Source: Papio anubis (Eukaryota; Chordata; Mammalia; Primates; Cercopithecidae). Taken from it: a DNA stretch of 64,000 nt. Every line of letters begins with the position of its first letter. Position 1 is the stretch's first letter. The notes below the pieces were generated by a model. The model did no database searches. It was not told the origin of the DNA and worked only from the letters and a program-made list of their open reading frames with translations. The DNA lies in contig NC_044978.1 of NCBI RefSeq assembly GCF_008728515.1, positions 8,203,771 through 8,267,770 on the forward strand, written 5' to 3'. Below are positions 12,753-25,440 of the stretch, in pieces. The position numbers were made by a program, and so were the translations under genes.

Positions 12753-12803
12753 TATGTGTGTGGGGTGTGTGTGGGGTGTGTGTGTGCGCACGCACGTGTG
12801 CAC
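12753..12803. repeat. GT-rich microsatellite ending in alternating purine-pyrimidine
   Basis: (GTGTGGG)-type runs lead into tgtgtgtgcgcacgcacgtg and then tgcac at 12779-12803. The last part alternates purine and pyrimidine and includes CG and GC steps. Confidence 0.9.
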
Positions 12804-13640
12804 AAATGGAACCCCCGAAATTATGAAATCAAATGAATTAGCAAACTTGTTGTAAATAAGCCAGTTTTGGAAAAGTCCAAATTTGAATACGGAAGGACTT
12901 CCAGTACCTCTGAAGTTTGTTCTAAGGAAGTGGTGTTGCTGCCGATTTTCTCTCCCACTCCTACTACTATTTCTCTCCCTTAATCTCTTACACAGTAAAT
13001 CTTTCTCTTCTCAACCATCCCAAAGAACATAATAATAAAGTCCATTTTTCCCCCAGTAACTGAGAATACAGAAAACATACAAAGCTAAAGCTACAGCCTA
13101 TGATATGGCACGTTCTCAAAATAATAACTCATAGAAGCTTTTGGTTTACAGAAAATCATTACAAGCGCTGACAGGACTTTAGTGAGTGCTTTGAGGAAGC
13201 TCTTACGGGAGGAACTAATGATGTTTCTGAATCAGGGATTAGAGCCTTTGCATTCATGAGCAAATCGGCTTTCTATTGTACCATCACTTTCTAAACAATA
13301 AAGAAATTGATATCGGAAAGATACTGCTAACACTAATGACACAGGAAATGCTTACAAAACGATACGCCGTCATATATTTTAATCTGTTCTTCTCAATATA
13401 CTTAATCATGCTTGGGGAAAAGTCAGTGTCGTTTTCTGCCAAAGAATGAGGACTTACCAATTTGACTATTTGAAAGAGCCAGTATGATTTATGTCATAAG
13501 CATTTTTGGATGAAATTAGGAAAACTTCCCTTATCTGATTTTCTCCCATATTTACTGAAATATATTTGCTCAATGTCAGGAAGAAAATTACTCTTTCTAT
13601 TCTTAGAGGTATGTATTTATGTTCTTTACATTTAAACACA
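12804..13640. other. Unique DNA
   Basis: No recognisable gene or repeat. Confidence 0.5.
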
Positions 13641-13644
13641 TTCA

Positions 13645-13686
13645 AACACACACACACACACACACACACACTCTCTCTCTCTCTCA
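13645..13686. repeat. (CA)n(CT)n microsatellite
   Basis: About 14 CA units followed directly by about 8 CT units. The open frames on both strands across it are not genes. Confidence 0.95.
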
Positions 13687-13826
13687 CCTCCCCCCACCGC
13701 ACATATACATCTGCAAATAACTTACAACCTAATCTTTTGAACCAATAACTAAAAACCAAGAAAAGCATCTTGAATATTTTTCAAAACTCATATGATAATA
13801 TTTGCTGGAAAGAATACAGACAAAAT

Positions 13827-14046
13827 TTACATATATATATATATACATGTGTATATATATAATATACATATATACACATATGTATGTGTATATATAACAT
13901 ACATATACACATACATGTATATATAATATACATATATACATATATGTGTATATACTATATACACACACATATGCATATATAGTATATATATGTATACATA
14001 TATATGAATATAAGCATATATATACACGTATAATTAACATATATAT
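13827..14046. repeat. Alternating TA/CATA tract
   Basis: About 220 bases made almost only of TA, CATA, TGTA and CACA steps, with many short self-complementary segments such as tatacatgtata. The minus frames of 66 and 122 codons rich in Tyr, Ile, Cys and Val are translations of this tract. Confidence 0.93.
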
Positions 14047-14974
14047 TATTAACTGCCTATTTTGCAAAATACAAAATAACAAATAAAATCCCAGCAATTC
14101 TGGTTCAAAGAAAGTTTAGACATTTACTATTGAACCTTTTTATTCACCATTTCCCATTTCCCAGCACAGCATATTCACGATTTAGGCCATCTCTTTTCAA
14201 ACACTGTTTGTGACAGCAATTGCCCTGTATCCCTGACAGAGGCTATTCTCCATGAAGTTTTCTGGAGTGATTGAGATAAAAATAAAAATGTTCTGATATT
14301 TTCCCCCAGGAATGTGCCAGTGGTTGCCGAAGCTCAAATAAGCTTTAACTACGTCCCACAGAGCAACGCTTCATAGTGTATTATTAGTGTGATCAAAAAG
14401 GATCATAACATTTCCAGGAAGACCTAAGTACCAGCCCACGTTAAACATTATCATGTGAATGTGCCATACAAAGTTTCCAGTGCCTGAGTGTGTATCTGCC
14501 TCAAATGGCGCATTTATTTCAACTAAGACCTTCACTAATTGTAACTAGAAAAAGAAATTCTCATTCTCAATATGCATTATTACCTCCTTTAGGTTTTTTG
14601 TATTAGATCTTCAAGAAAGAGCAGGAACAAAATAGATGCTTCCTCAGTCCATTGAAAATTGAGTTGGGGTAACTCCATATTCACTTTAAGAATTTGTTTC
14701 TGCTTCTGTCAAGAGAGAATGGGAGCATGCGACCATAACCTGCTTCTCAGCGGGGGAAAAAGACAATTCCTCATTCCTGTTCACTAATGCAAAATCCATC
14801 AAGGTGCTTTACTTTATCAGTATATGCTCAGTTCCTTATCCAGTAACTGCGAGATATTGAATAGCACTAATCATCCGAAAGGTAATGGGGAATGAGGCCA
14901 CCCACTTACAGGAATGGAGGAATGGGGACGTCATGCACAAAACATATACATTATTAAATCATGGGTAGTTTGCA
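14047..14974. other. Unique DNA
   Basis: No gene or repeat family is recognised. Confidence 0.5.
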
Positions 14975-15140
14975 GGAGGGCATGGACTTTGTGCCAGATA
15001 GATCTGAATTCCAATGCTAACACTGCTTGTCATTACCATGTAAATATGGGACCATTACTTAGTCTCTCCAAATTTTTCTTTATTTGCTATAAAACTGGAG
15101 TAATAATAAATACTGCTTAGAGAAATTCTGAAGAATATAT
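14975..15140 (+). repeat. MIR, sense, diverged
   Basis: Order of MIR landmarks: 'catggactttgtgccagata', 'gatctgaattccaatgct', 'gggaccattacttagtctct' and 'aaaactggagtaataataaa'. The core is weak but in the right order and spacing. Confidence 0.55.
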
Positions 15141-18090
15141 TTAATGACATATGGAAGACTTGGATATACTCGAGGCTATCTTTAAATGTCCATTCTCTTC
15201 TTCCTCTGTAACCTGGTGGTCATACCATGGCATGTTTTTAATGCCAGTCATTTCATGTCCCTCTGCCCTGTAGCGATCCATGATAGATCAGTGTGTCAGT
15301 GTCAACCTGCACTGGACCTGAGCAACAAGGAGCATTCAGAAAGAGCCGATCATTCACCACTATCAATTCATATGGTTCAATCACAAAAAGATGGCTGCAG
15401 AGCATTTGCTTATTTAGTTATTTTGGTAGAGAATTTTTCAATAATTCCATTACAGAGATGCTAGAAATTGATCTCCATTTGAATGCCACCTTTGATTAAG
15501 AGCATTTAGCTTATTTGCTGTAGGTAGGTGGTACTAGTCATTGGCTATGATCAAAGTAGAGAATCTTCGTGAACTGAAATTTAGATTCCTGAAAATAAAA
15601 TAATTTGAATCCAGGGAATTCATGTTATAATTCAAATCTCATACTGGGGAAAAAAATCTGTTTCTCATGAACATTACTGTAGTCCCTTCTATGGACTTTA
15701 TGATAAGACATTTTGTGACTTCAGTTAAAACATACTGTCTCCCATACACTGTTACTCTTTTGTTTAGGTTACCACATTTTTTAGTCAATTGAAAGTGTTA
15801 TCTAACACTTTATTGGAAAACCAGAAGTGTAAAATGAACCCCGAGCACTCTTGTTACTATGGGAAATGCTGACGAGACACATTATACGCATTACATCTTT
15901 AAGTTGTTAAATGAAAAAAAAAAAAAAAAGTGTGTGGTTTTTAAAAATCACATTTGGGTATTAGGTGTACCAGAATCAGAGAAATTCAGTGCTGAAAAGA
16001 TATTTATAGAGGATCTAATCCAGCTTCCTTGTTTTATAGACTGAGGAAACCAAGATAAGATTATACTATTAAACATGCAAGTCTGTCCCCACCCCAGGCA
16101 CAGGGAAATTTTGAACAGGATTAATCAAAGTGTGGGTTGTGGAGACCCAGTGGAGGAAATGGGGATCACTCAGAGCCTATCATGTGTTTTCCTGGAATAA
16201 GTGAGGTCATTACCTAAGAATCTGGGGTATAGGAAAAAGTGAAATAATTTAAAAAATGAATATACCACATGATCCATTTTAGAAAAGAAAATATACATGC
16301 TCACAAAACCAAACACATGCATATGCATACATGCCTGGAAGGACTGAGCACAGAGCTTGGCCTAACACAGACCTGTGTTACAGACAGGCTGGTGACTTCA
16401 TGCAGGCTCTGGTCCATACTGGTCAGTCCCACAAGAAACCTTATTTAAAGAAGCACAGTGTGTGCAGGGAAAAGTACTACCAAGGATAATAATGATGTAA
16501 AATGGCATGATTGCATGTTCATGTCATTACGCTGGAGAATAAAGAGGATGTGAGTCATCCTCCTGGAGATTGCCAGCAGTCCCTTGTCTCTTTCATGTTC
16601 GTGCCCCTGGAGCTGACCCTCAGGCTTCCAGTCCAGGTGATTTACCATTGGCACCGTTTCTCCCTGGTCAAACCCACTGAGGGACCTCTGGCGGGGTGGC
16701 CTCTCCTGGGGACAGGAGTACAGGGTAAGGGGGTGAGGGCGGAGATGGAGGAAATGTGTGTGTTCAGGGACAGCAATTAAGCTGAAGTTCCAGGATGCTT
16801 GGTGCCACTCTTTGGAAGCATGGATGTTTGTGAAGAATGTGTTACCATCGCCTCATTACACAGATGTCAACTCTGCCAGAATGCCTTCCAGGCCAACAGG
16901 ATTACCCATCCTCCTTTGGGCTCCAGTTACCTTCTGTTTTTACCTTGATTCTATGGAAAGGAGATTTAGAATATATGTTATCATTAACTCGCATATTTGC
17001 CTCTTGTAAATCCTTTCAGTCATACGTTCAATATCACAAATGCCCTGGAGCAACAGCTTGTCAATGAACACTGACAATAAAATCATACTTGCTCCAATGG
17101 TGTCTCTACTTTAAAACGTTTCCTTGCTCCACCCATTCCAAAACTGTCATCTGGTATGTCTGTTTATTAATATTCTGAGATGGCTCTTATCTTCCTCCTA
17201 GGGTTGGCTCTCTCTGTCTCCCTCTTTCTTGGTTTAGTCTTTTGCTTGGGAGAGGCACATCATCAAAAAGCTTCCTGAGGAAGTGACGTGGAAATTATAT
17301 TTCTGAGACCGCTTCTCAGTTAATTTTAAACCCTGTACTCCTTCAATCAGATGAAAACCGAAAGAAACGTTAAAAAGTTGGGATATCTTTGGAGCAACTA
17401 TTGTCTTAAGGTATTGAATAAGAAAGCTCACTATAACTAAGGCATTGTTTCATTTTCTTAGTGTCCAGTGTACTAAGTGGGAAAATCTCATGTTTAATTG
17501 TCTTTCATATTAATGATCTTCACTCTCTAGAGGCTTTTAGGATTATTTCTTTATTCCTGGTGTTCAGAAATTCCAGAACAGTTTTACTTGGTGTGAATGC
17601 TTTTTAATTCCTGCATGTTTTTGTATATGTTTAAAATAATTTTGATTTTATATTTTCTTATTTTAACTTTTTGGAATTTTTGATTGGTTTGATATTATAT
17701 ATCTTGGATCGATCCTCTAAATAACATAGATTATCCTAGATATTACATATTTTGGATTGATGCTCTAAATAATATAGATTATCTTACTACTGGTCATTTT
17801 CTTTTTTTTTCTGTAAGATTTCTTCAACTTTATCTTCCAAACCTACCAATGTTTTTTAAACTTTGGATATTTGTATGAGTCATTTCTTTCTCTGTATATA
17901 AAATGTCATATTTTATGCTTCTGAAGATATTAATTATAGTTATTTTGAAGGATTCTGCTTTCTGTACTTTTTCTCTTTTCTCTGATTTTATTTTACTTCC
18001 TTATTTTGTTCTGCTTTTCTGCTTTCACATGAAGAGGCTTTTCTCCAATGTTTTAGAATCCTCAACTATCTCGTTACATTTAAGAATAAA
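15141..18090. other. Mostly unique DNA
   Basis: No gene is recognised. A possible old antisense SINE scrap lies at about 15990-16080 ('agaggatctaatccagcttc', 'atagactgaggaaaccaaga'). Open frames at 15186-15499 and 16511-17067 have no recognisable features. The 17.6-17.8 kb part is very AT-rich and holds the duplication listed separately. Confidence 0.5.
17691..17786. repeat. 48-bp tandem duplication
   Basis: Unit 1 (17691-17738) and unit 2 (17739-17786) share a frame of gatatta, ttggat, ctctaaata and atagattatc, with about eight differences. The divergence shows an old duplication. Confidence 0.85.
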
Positions 18091-18096
18091 GTGCCA

Positions 18097-18399
18097 GCCA
18101 GGCGCAGTGGCTGACGCCTGTAATCCTAGCACTTTGGGAGGCCGAGGTGGGCGGATCACGAGGTCAGGATATCCAGACCTTCCTGGCCAACACGGTGAAA
18201 ACCCGTCTCTACTAAAAATACAAAAAATTAGCCGGGCGTGGTGGCGGGCACCTGTGGTCCCAGCTACTCGGGAGGCTGAGGCAGGAGAATGGCGGGAACC
18301 CGGGAGGCGGAGCTTGCAGGGAGCCGAGATCTGGCCACTGCACTCCAGCCTGGGCGGCAGAGCGAGACTCCGTCTCAAAAAAAAAAAAAAAAAGAAAAA
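18097..18399 (+). mobile_element. AluY-type, sense, full length
   Basis: AluY landmarks are 'gatcacgaggtcagga' and 'ggcggagcttgcag'. The right monomer carries non-consensus 'gagatctggccactgc' and 'gcctgggcggcagagc'. Flanks have an imperfect duplication, aaagtgcca / aaaggtgcca. The plus frame at 17903-18421 and the minus frames here are Alu translations. Confidence 0.93.
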
Positions 18400-19725
18400 G
18401 GTGCCAAAAAAAAGGGGGTAGGATCATTTATGCACATGGGCAGGGCTTACTGACAGATGATTAAGGTGGTGAATCTGGATAGGTCAAAGAATACTTAGGA
18501 AAAATGCAATGTGAGTTAGCAAGAGCAGCAGGAATTAGCATCCACACAACGAATGAAAACAAAGAGCTAAACAAAAAAAGAAGCCCTACTAGAAGGTAGG
18601 TTGGAGACATGGGGAAAAACAGCAGCAACTGCGTGGCATCCAACTTCCCTCTCGAAAGAGCTCCACCTGACTCAGGTGCGGTTTCTGCAGAATAGCTTTT
18701 TACTAAAATAACCAATGTGAGAAAAATGTGTGTAATGGCAAATTTATCACAAGAATGCTAATTTTTAATGATGGTGTGCAATTATACTGTGAGCACACGT
18801 TTATCAGACAATATAATACATTTTGGACTAATCAAAGGCCACAAAGAAGGAAAACAAAAAGCTGTGACAGCTAAATGAAGTTTTATGAAGGGAGAAGTAG
18901 GATCCGGCCTGAAAGGGGCTATCTGAATTGACAAGCCTCTAGAGGCCACTCACATGCACACTATCATGGTCTAAAAAAACAGATTTGCACTCAATGCATA
19001 AGAACGCAAGACCTTTGCAGTGGCCACCAGAGAGAAAATGTCAGATAGGCAAACCATGGCAATAACAGGCCTTGTGTGAAAGCTTCCTGTGTGTGTTTTG
19101 AAGGCACGGTGAAGAGAACTATCCTGTCATCATATTTACTCCTTGTATATATGTGCAGTTTTTCTGCAGAATAATGGTGCTTCTCAATGGATCTGCTCTA
19201 TGCAAAAAGAAGAGCTGCAAACACATGAAAAATAGCATGAAAACATATACTTATATTTCTTTCTTCAAATCAAAGTATGTCATTAAGAAAATACAAGCAG
19301 AAATGATCTAGGACTATTGCACAAAATAGATTTACGCATGCTGAATTTCTTTCCATTGTTATTCTGCTGTAATATAAAAATAATTAAAAACTTCTTTAAT
19401 TTTAAACAAATTTGGTATATGTAGCATTCATCAGGTTCTGAAAGTAAAACATAACCCAAAGGACTCTTTTTAAAAGATTGAATTTAGACCTTGTCTCATA
19501 ATACATTTCAATTTCCTCTTGATTTGTCACTTAAAGCCTCTAAAAGCCTCAGAAGAGCACTTCATTTTCTAAAATCAACTATTATCCTTAACTTCAAATA
19601 AAAATACCTAGAAGTAACACATTCTGGGGTAGGTGATCCTTTAATCTCCTAATTAAGAACAAATAATTTTTAATTTTTCTTTCAGTTACTCCTTGATGGA
19701 ATCCCAACTTGAGATGCCTTGTTTT
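18400..19725. other. Unique DNA
   Basis: No gene, RNA gene or clear repeat. Confidence 0.5.
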
Positions 19726-19738
19726 ATCTGTCCTCTTT

Positions 19739-20027
19739 TTTTCTTTTGAGACGGAGTCTCACTCTGTCATCCAGGCTGGAGTTCAGTGGCACGATCTCGG
19801 CTCACTGCAAACTCGGCCTCTGGGGTTCATGCCATTCTCCTGCCTCAGTCTCCCAAGTAGCTGGGACTACAGACACCCAACACCACATCCAGTTAATTTT
19901 TGTATATTTAGTAGACATGGGGTTTCACTGTGTTAGCCAGCATGGTCTCAATCTCCTGACCTCGTGATACGCCCGCCTCAGCCTCCCAAAGTGCTGGGAT
20001 TATAGGCGTGAGCCACCAAGCCCGGCC
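19739..20027 (-). mobile_element. Alu (AluY/S), antisense
   Basis: Begins with poly(T) and 'gagacggagtctcactctgt' and ends 'gagccaccaagcccggcc'. A 13-base target duplication, atctgtcctcttt, lies at 19726-19738 and 20028-20040. Confidence 0.95.
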
Positions 20028-20040
20028 ATCTGTCCTCTTT

Positions 20041-22834
20041 CTCAAGAAACAAAATGGCTACAAACCACAGACTAGTAAAAGTGTTTCACACGGGAAATGT
20101 CATTAGGCAGAGGCACTGTTATAAAGGGGAAACATCCACATTAAAGTTTTACATATTTGTTTACTAGCAAAATAAGATGAGATAAACAGAACACACAGCA
20201 AGGAACCTAGGATTAAACAAAATAAATCTCTCTTGACTCAAACCTAATAACTTGCTCCAAAAGCTCTCATAAATTATTAGCTTCAAAATCATTCAATGTG
20301 TCTGAAACGGAGTGTGTGTCACTGATGTACTTGAAGTTCACCTAAGAAACTGTATCATCAAAATGTGCCGACAAAAACTGCCAGCAGCGATGCCACCTTG
20401 CAATCAATCAAATATCTGTTTCAGAATTATAAAGTGTCTGAGAGCTATAATTTCATCTGCTTCTAGCTGCATATCATTTAAAACTTCATATTCTCATGCA
20501 GAAAGAAAAAGTAAAAACATTTGTCAGCTCCAGTTCCCTCTTTATGAAGACCCACTGTTTTCACAGCACCGTCTGGCTTCCTTATTTTAATTTGTGTCTT
20601 AGAAATCATTTTTTCTCATGGACTACATGTGGTCCATAGTTTATGAGCACAGTAGTATAGTCAATTCTCAATTATCTGTTTAAATGGAATCCTATGGTGG
20701 CACCGATAATCCAAAATCACTTGATATTTGACTTTAGAATACATTATGTGAATTTTCCCTGGGAGGTTTCCCTTCCTGCTAATGCGTTGCTAGAACTAAT
20801 ATTAAAATATGTTTGCATTCCTTGAATGCAAGCCAACTGACAGCGGCAGGGAGCAACCCAGAAGTGGGCGGCAGGGATAGGTGAGACTGGAATTAAATGC
20901 TTCTATGAAGAATTGCCAATGTGAGTTTTTCAAATGTGGGTAATTGAGACTCGGTTACATAAGAGTTATAGTTGTTTTTTTTTGTTGTTGTTTTTTTTTT
21001 AATCCTGAAGGAAAGAAATCACTTTGAAGTATTTGAATGCAAAAGACCATATTTTAAAATATTAAGTAAAAGCCGGGTTTTCATTTTAGCTTAACTAGTT
21101 AGCTATGGATCAGAAATTCATTTATTTTAAAAGACAAAATATGAAACACTCTTGCAAGGGTTTATTTATAGTTAGAAATTTATTATTATAGAAGAGATCT
21201 CCTATATCATTTTAACCTTGATATGATGTTAAGAAATGACTTGCCATGATTAACTATTTGCAGTCAATTCTTGAAGTATTATTTGGCATTCTGGGGTAAT
21301 GGAATTAGAACGAAAAGCAATAATGAACTAATTTTCTCAATCTATTTTTAAAAATTAAATCATCTCATTGATTATTCCCTTTCTTCATTTCTGTTCTCAC
21401 CACATGTTTAAAAACTATGTAAATATTCAGTTCAGCGAATGGACTCATGGGCTTTCATGACATCCTGAAATTTGAATTTCAGGAAGATAAAATCATATTT
21501 TTTCTTTATTATTCAAACAATATATAATTATGGGAAGTATTTTAAAGTACCATGTTGCTCATTTATTTGTTGATACGACTTTAGTTAAGAGAGAACGTAT
21601 GTAGTCATAATCAGCAAAATGTGGCTAGCATTGGCCTTTGGGCTTCATCAGCCTAATATGAAACACTAAAAACTACCTTACAAAATAATTTCTCCAGGGA
21701 GCCAGGTTGAAGAATTGAGGTGCCAGGGCCTGTTTTATAATTGATACTCACATACGTGTTGGATTTATAAGACCTGGCAGTAGGCCAGCAGGTGGCTGGC
21801 AGTAGAATTTAGCTGGGAAAAGGCAGGTTGTGGATTAATATTGGCAAAGTCACAAAAGCACGGTGCAAGGCAAGCTGAGAGAGCTGGTCATCACATGGAA
21901 ACAAAAAAGCCTTCAGAAATTAAGTCAGAGCTTTGGACTGAGGAATCAACTCCTTTGATAGTACCTCGAATAAAAAGTTGCTCAGACAATTCTTAAATCC
22001 ATATCTTAAGGCCTTTTTGTTCATCTGCCACCTCCTTCTGTATCTTGTCCTTCTCCTCCTCCTCTTCCACTCCCCTCCCCTTACATTTTATCCTTTGTGT
22101 ATTCTAAGTGCTCCAGATCTACCTAGAAAGCTCTGTAATTCTGGTGACCAAAGATTCCCAATCTCAAGCTGGATGAAGGCCCAGCTTTGAATACACACAA
22201 TTGAAGGAATTTCTGGATAAAATGTGGAGAGAAAGAAGAGAGAGAGGGAATACATTTTATGAGACAGAATCTGGGGAAAAATTTAGGGGTTCTGGCTTTC
22301 CAGGTATATTAAATTTTGTAGTTGCCTTGCTTAAATTTGACAGTAGATTTTCTGAACTTTGCATTCATCCTTGCTCAAATGGATTTGAGTGTAGTTGAGA
22401 GCTGGCTGGAATAGACAGAGAAAGAGATGGACCAAGCAGGATATATGGTCTGAGGATGAAACAATATGATGGGTAGGTAATGTAGGGGACGGGGGAACCC
22501 TTGATGGGCTTCAGTGATTGGGAAAGAACTCTGGTTTTTTTTGGATAGCAGACACTACAAAACTCATGATAGTCTCACCACAACTCTAACATGCAGAGAT
22601 ATTTGAAACTGACTATGAAAAGAGAATATACTTTTAGTTGGACATCAAAGGCTGGAGTCCTTGAATATGCTCTTAAATGAATGAATTCTTCTGCTGTTAT
22701 TGGATTAAGTCATCTAATCTAGGCAAAGCTAGTTAATCTAAATTTTTTCATATGAAATGAAAACCTAGAAGTTATACTTCACTCTATAACGTACCTCATC
22801 CAATCCATCTACAATCGTGTTAGTTCTAAATACA
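20041..22834. other. Unique AT-rich DNA
   Basis: No gene is recognised. A short T-rich run lies at 20975-21000. The frames at 20312-20590, 21978-22190 and 22201-22398 lack any family feature. Confidence 0.5.
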
Positions 22835-23435
22835 TGTACTTCTCTCCATCCCTACTTCTATTTGCCTAATCTAAGCTACCCATATCTATTTTCAGAGCAA
22901 CTGCAATAGCTGTTTAACAGGTATCCCTACTTCTCCTAGAATTCATTCTTCAGAGAGTTGCGATTATTCCTTCACAAAAAGAAATCAAGTCCGCTACTCA
23001 AAATCTTTAATGGCTTCCCACTCCTCCTAGAATAAGACCCAAACTTTCTACCATGGCTGGAGACCCTCCATACAGGATATAGATGCTGTTTCTGCAGACG
23101 CACCTCAGACAATTATCTGTCTGGCTGGCTGCTCTCCAGATCAAGGGAGTCCCCACTTCTGGGTCGCGTTTTTCCCAGTACCTAAAATGCTTTTCACCTT
23201 GTTCTTTGAATACGTTATTCTCATCTTGTAAGCGCCCATTCAAAAGGCACTTTCTATTTAATTTCCTCTATAGCATCCATCATAGCGTGAAAGATCTTGT
23301 TCCTTTCCATTATTATAATTTGTCTTTCCACACTAAAATTTAAGCTCTAGGAGGGAGGGGTTTATAATACTTCCTAAGAATGCCTGCCATGTCGTCGATA
23401 CTCAGCAAATGCCTGTCGAATAAACTCTTGAAAGG
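22835..23435 (+). repeat. L2 LINE 3-prime end, sense
   Basis: L2 landmarks in order: 'ctgcaatagctgtttaacag', 'aatctttaatggcttcccac', 'agaataagacccaaactttc', 'taccatggctggagaccctc', 'cagtacctaaaatgcttttc', 'aatttaagctctaggaggga' and 'cagcaaatgcctgtcgaata'. Any open frames inside are remnants of the LINE tail. Confidence 0.85.
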
Positions 23436-24010
23436 TGGCATCTTTCTGTGAGGACCCACTTTTTGACACAAAGTATCCCACTTCCAATTTGTGTATGCAG
23501 GCAAATGGTCCATCTGAAATTGAGGCACATAGGGAATAATTAGCAGACACAGACTGTGACCCAGAACTGGAGGTCTAAATTCTTTCTTAGAGTAAAATTA
23601 TCTTCAGCAAAATAAATCCTTAAAAGAACTATGTTGCATGGTAGAGCGAGCTGAGGTTCTGTGTGTTTTGGAGGAGCTGTGTTCTCATGAGACATCCCTG
23701 GAGTTATCAGTGAGGCTCCTGGAAAGAGCATAGTTAAGGATACCACGAATAGGCCAGTTGTGGGAGGGCCATCCTTGGCATCTTACAATTTGTTCTTTCT
23801 TTCTTGTGCTGTAGCAACTTCTCTGCAATAGGATGCAGTGGGACTATTACTGGTAAGTGTTCTCAACAGAGGGGTTGGAATTGCCAAACCATACACAAAG
23901 GGGGAGAGTTCCATGACTCATCGAAATCAGTCAGTAGGAAACAGAAACTCAAGAACAAGTTTCTTGAGTGTTTAGTGAATTTTGAGTAGCTGCTCAATTG
24001 TTCTAGATTT
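23436..24010. other. Unique DNA
   Basis: No gene or repeat is recognised. Confidence 0.5.
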
Positions 24011-24018
24011 TGAACTTT

Positions 24019-24321
24019 TTAACTTTTTGTAGAGATAGGATCTCGCTCTGTCACCCAGGCTGGAGTGCAGTGGGAGCGGTCATGGCTCACTTCAGCCTCA
24101 GCCTTCCCAGGATTATGCAATCCTCCCACCTCAGCCTCCCACGTACCCAGGAATACAAGTGCATGCCACCATGCCTGGCTATTTTTTTTATTTTTATTTT
24201 TTGTAGAGACAGGGTCTCATTATATTGCCAAGGCTGGTCTCCAACCCATGAGCTCAAGCCGTCCTCCAGCCTCAGTCTCCCAAAATGTTGGGATTACAGG
24301 CATGAGCCACTGTGCCCCACC
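24019..24321 (-). mobile_element. Alu (AluJ-like), antisense
   Basis: 'gtagagataggatctcgctc' through 'gagccactgtgccccacc'. The 8-base flank tgaacttt lies at 24011-24018 and 24322-24329. The plus frames at 24010-24346 are Alu translations. Confidence 0.93.
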
Positions 24322-24369
24322 TGAACTTTCAATGTATATACTTTAAATGGATTTCTCACTTATAAGCAT

Positions 24370-25440
24370 TCTCAAACAGGAACTTTTTAAAACAAATGTT
24401 GAAAATAACAGCTTTAGATTTACAGAATTATTGCACATGTAGTTCCTATATTTCCACATTCAGCTTCCCCTCATTAGTATAGTAATTTCGTTACAATTAA
24501 TGACCCAATAGTGAAATATTCCTATTTATTTAAGGCCATACTTTATTCAGATTTCCTCTGTATTCCTTAATGGCCCTTATCTGTCCCAGGATCCCATGAT
24601 GGGTACCACATTGCATTTGGGCATCATGTCCCCCGAGCTTACCTTGGCTGTGCCAGTTTCTCAGTCTTTGTTTTTGAGGACCTTGGCAGGTTTGAGGCGT
24701 ACTGCTCAGGTATGTTGTAGAATATCTCATGATGGGGATTCATCTAATGTTTTCCTCATGACTAGACTGAGATAAAGTCTGTCTGGGAGGAAGACCACAG
24801 GGGTAAAGTGATCTTTTCATGGTGTAGAAAGGGTATGTGCTACCCACATGACGTGTTGTTGATGTTAGCTTGCATGGCCTGGCTGGACGTTGTGTTTGTT
24901 GGGTTTCCCCACCGCAGGGTTGCTCTTTTTCTCTCCCTGTGCACTCTGTACTCTTTGGAAGAAAGTCACTATTCACAGCCGCACTTAAGGAGTGGGGCAT
25001 GTGCTTGATCTCTGCAGTGGTAGAGCATCTACATAAATCATCTAGAATTTTCTACCACCAGGGGTTTGTCATTTCTCCCCCATCTATTTATTATTTATTT
25101 ATTGAATTATTTGCTTGTATCAGTACTTGTGGCTCGTTATTTTTGTTATTCGGATTACAATCCAACAGTACTTTATTTTACTACTTTAATTTGTTGCTCC
25201 AATTGCTTCAGCTTTGGCCTCTGGGGACCCTTTCAGTTGATTCCTGTAATAGGCCCTTGATGTCTTCTCATCATGGCGTACGTTCTGTCTCTGGCATCTT
25301 CTTAGTTTCTGGCACTACCAGGATGCTCCAGATTCATTTTTTATGTTCCCCACCCCAGCCCTAGAAGCAGTCATTTCTCCAAGGAGCTCTGGTTCCTCTT
25401 ATTGGAAAATGATATTAGAAACTAAGACCCAAGGGCTTGG
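24370..25440 (+). mobile_element. Old L1 (L1M group) 3-prime region, sense
   Basis: Remembered landmarks of an ancient L1 3-prime region appear in order: 'ttccttaatggcccttatct', 'gtgccagtttctcagtcttt', 'aggaagaccacaggggtaaa', 'ctctttggaagaaagtcact', 'cttaaggagtggggcatgtg', 'agcatctacataaatcatct', 'catttctccaaggagctctg' and 'gatattagaaactaagaccc'. The 164-codon plus frame at 24870-25364 lies wholly inside it and is not a gene. The exact subfamily is uncertain. Confidence 0.65.

Noticed and set aside
13729..14097. 122-codon minus-strand frame rich in Tyr, Ile and Cys
   Set aside because: A translation of the alternating AT/CATA tract.
17903..18421. 172-codon plus-strand open frame
   Set aside because: Its second half is a translated AluY ending in a lysine run from the poly(A) tail.
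24870..25364. 164-codon plus-strand open frame
   Set aside because: Lies wholly in an old L1 3-prime region and matches no LINE protein frame.
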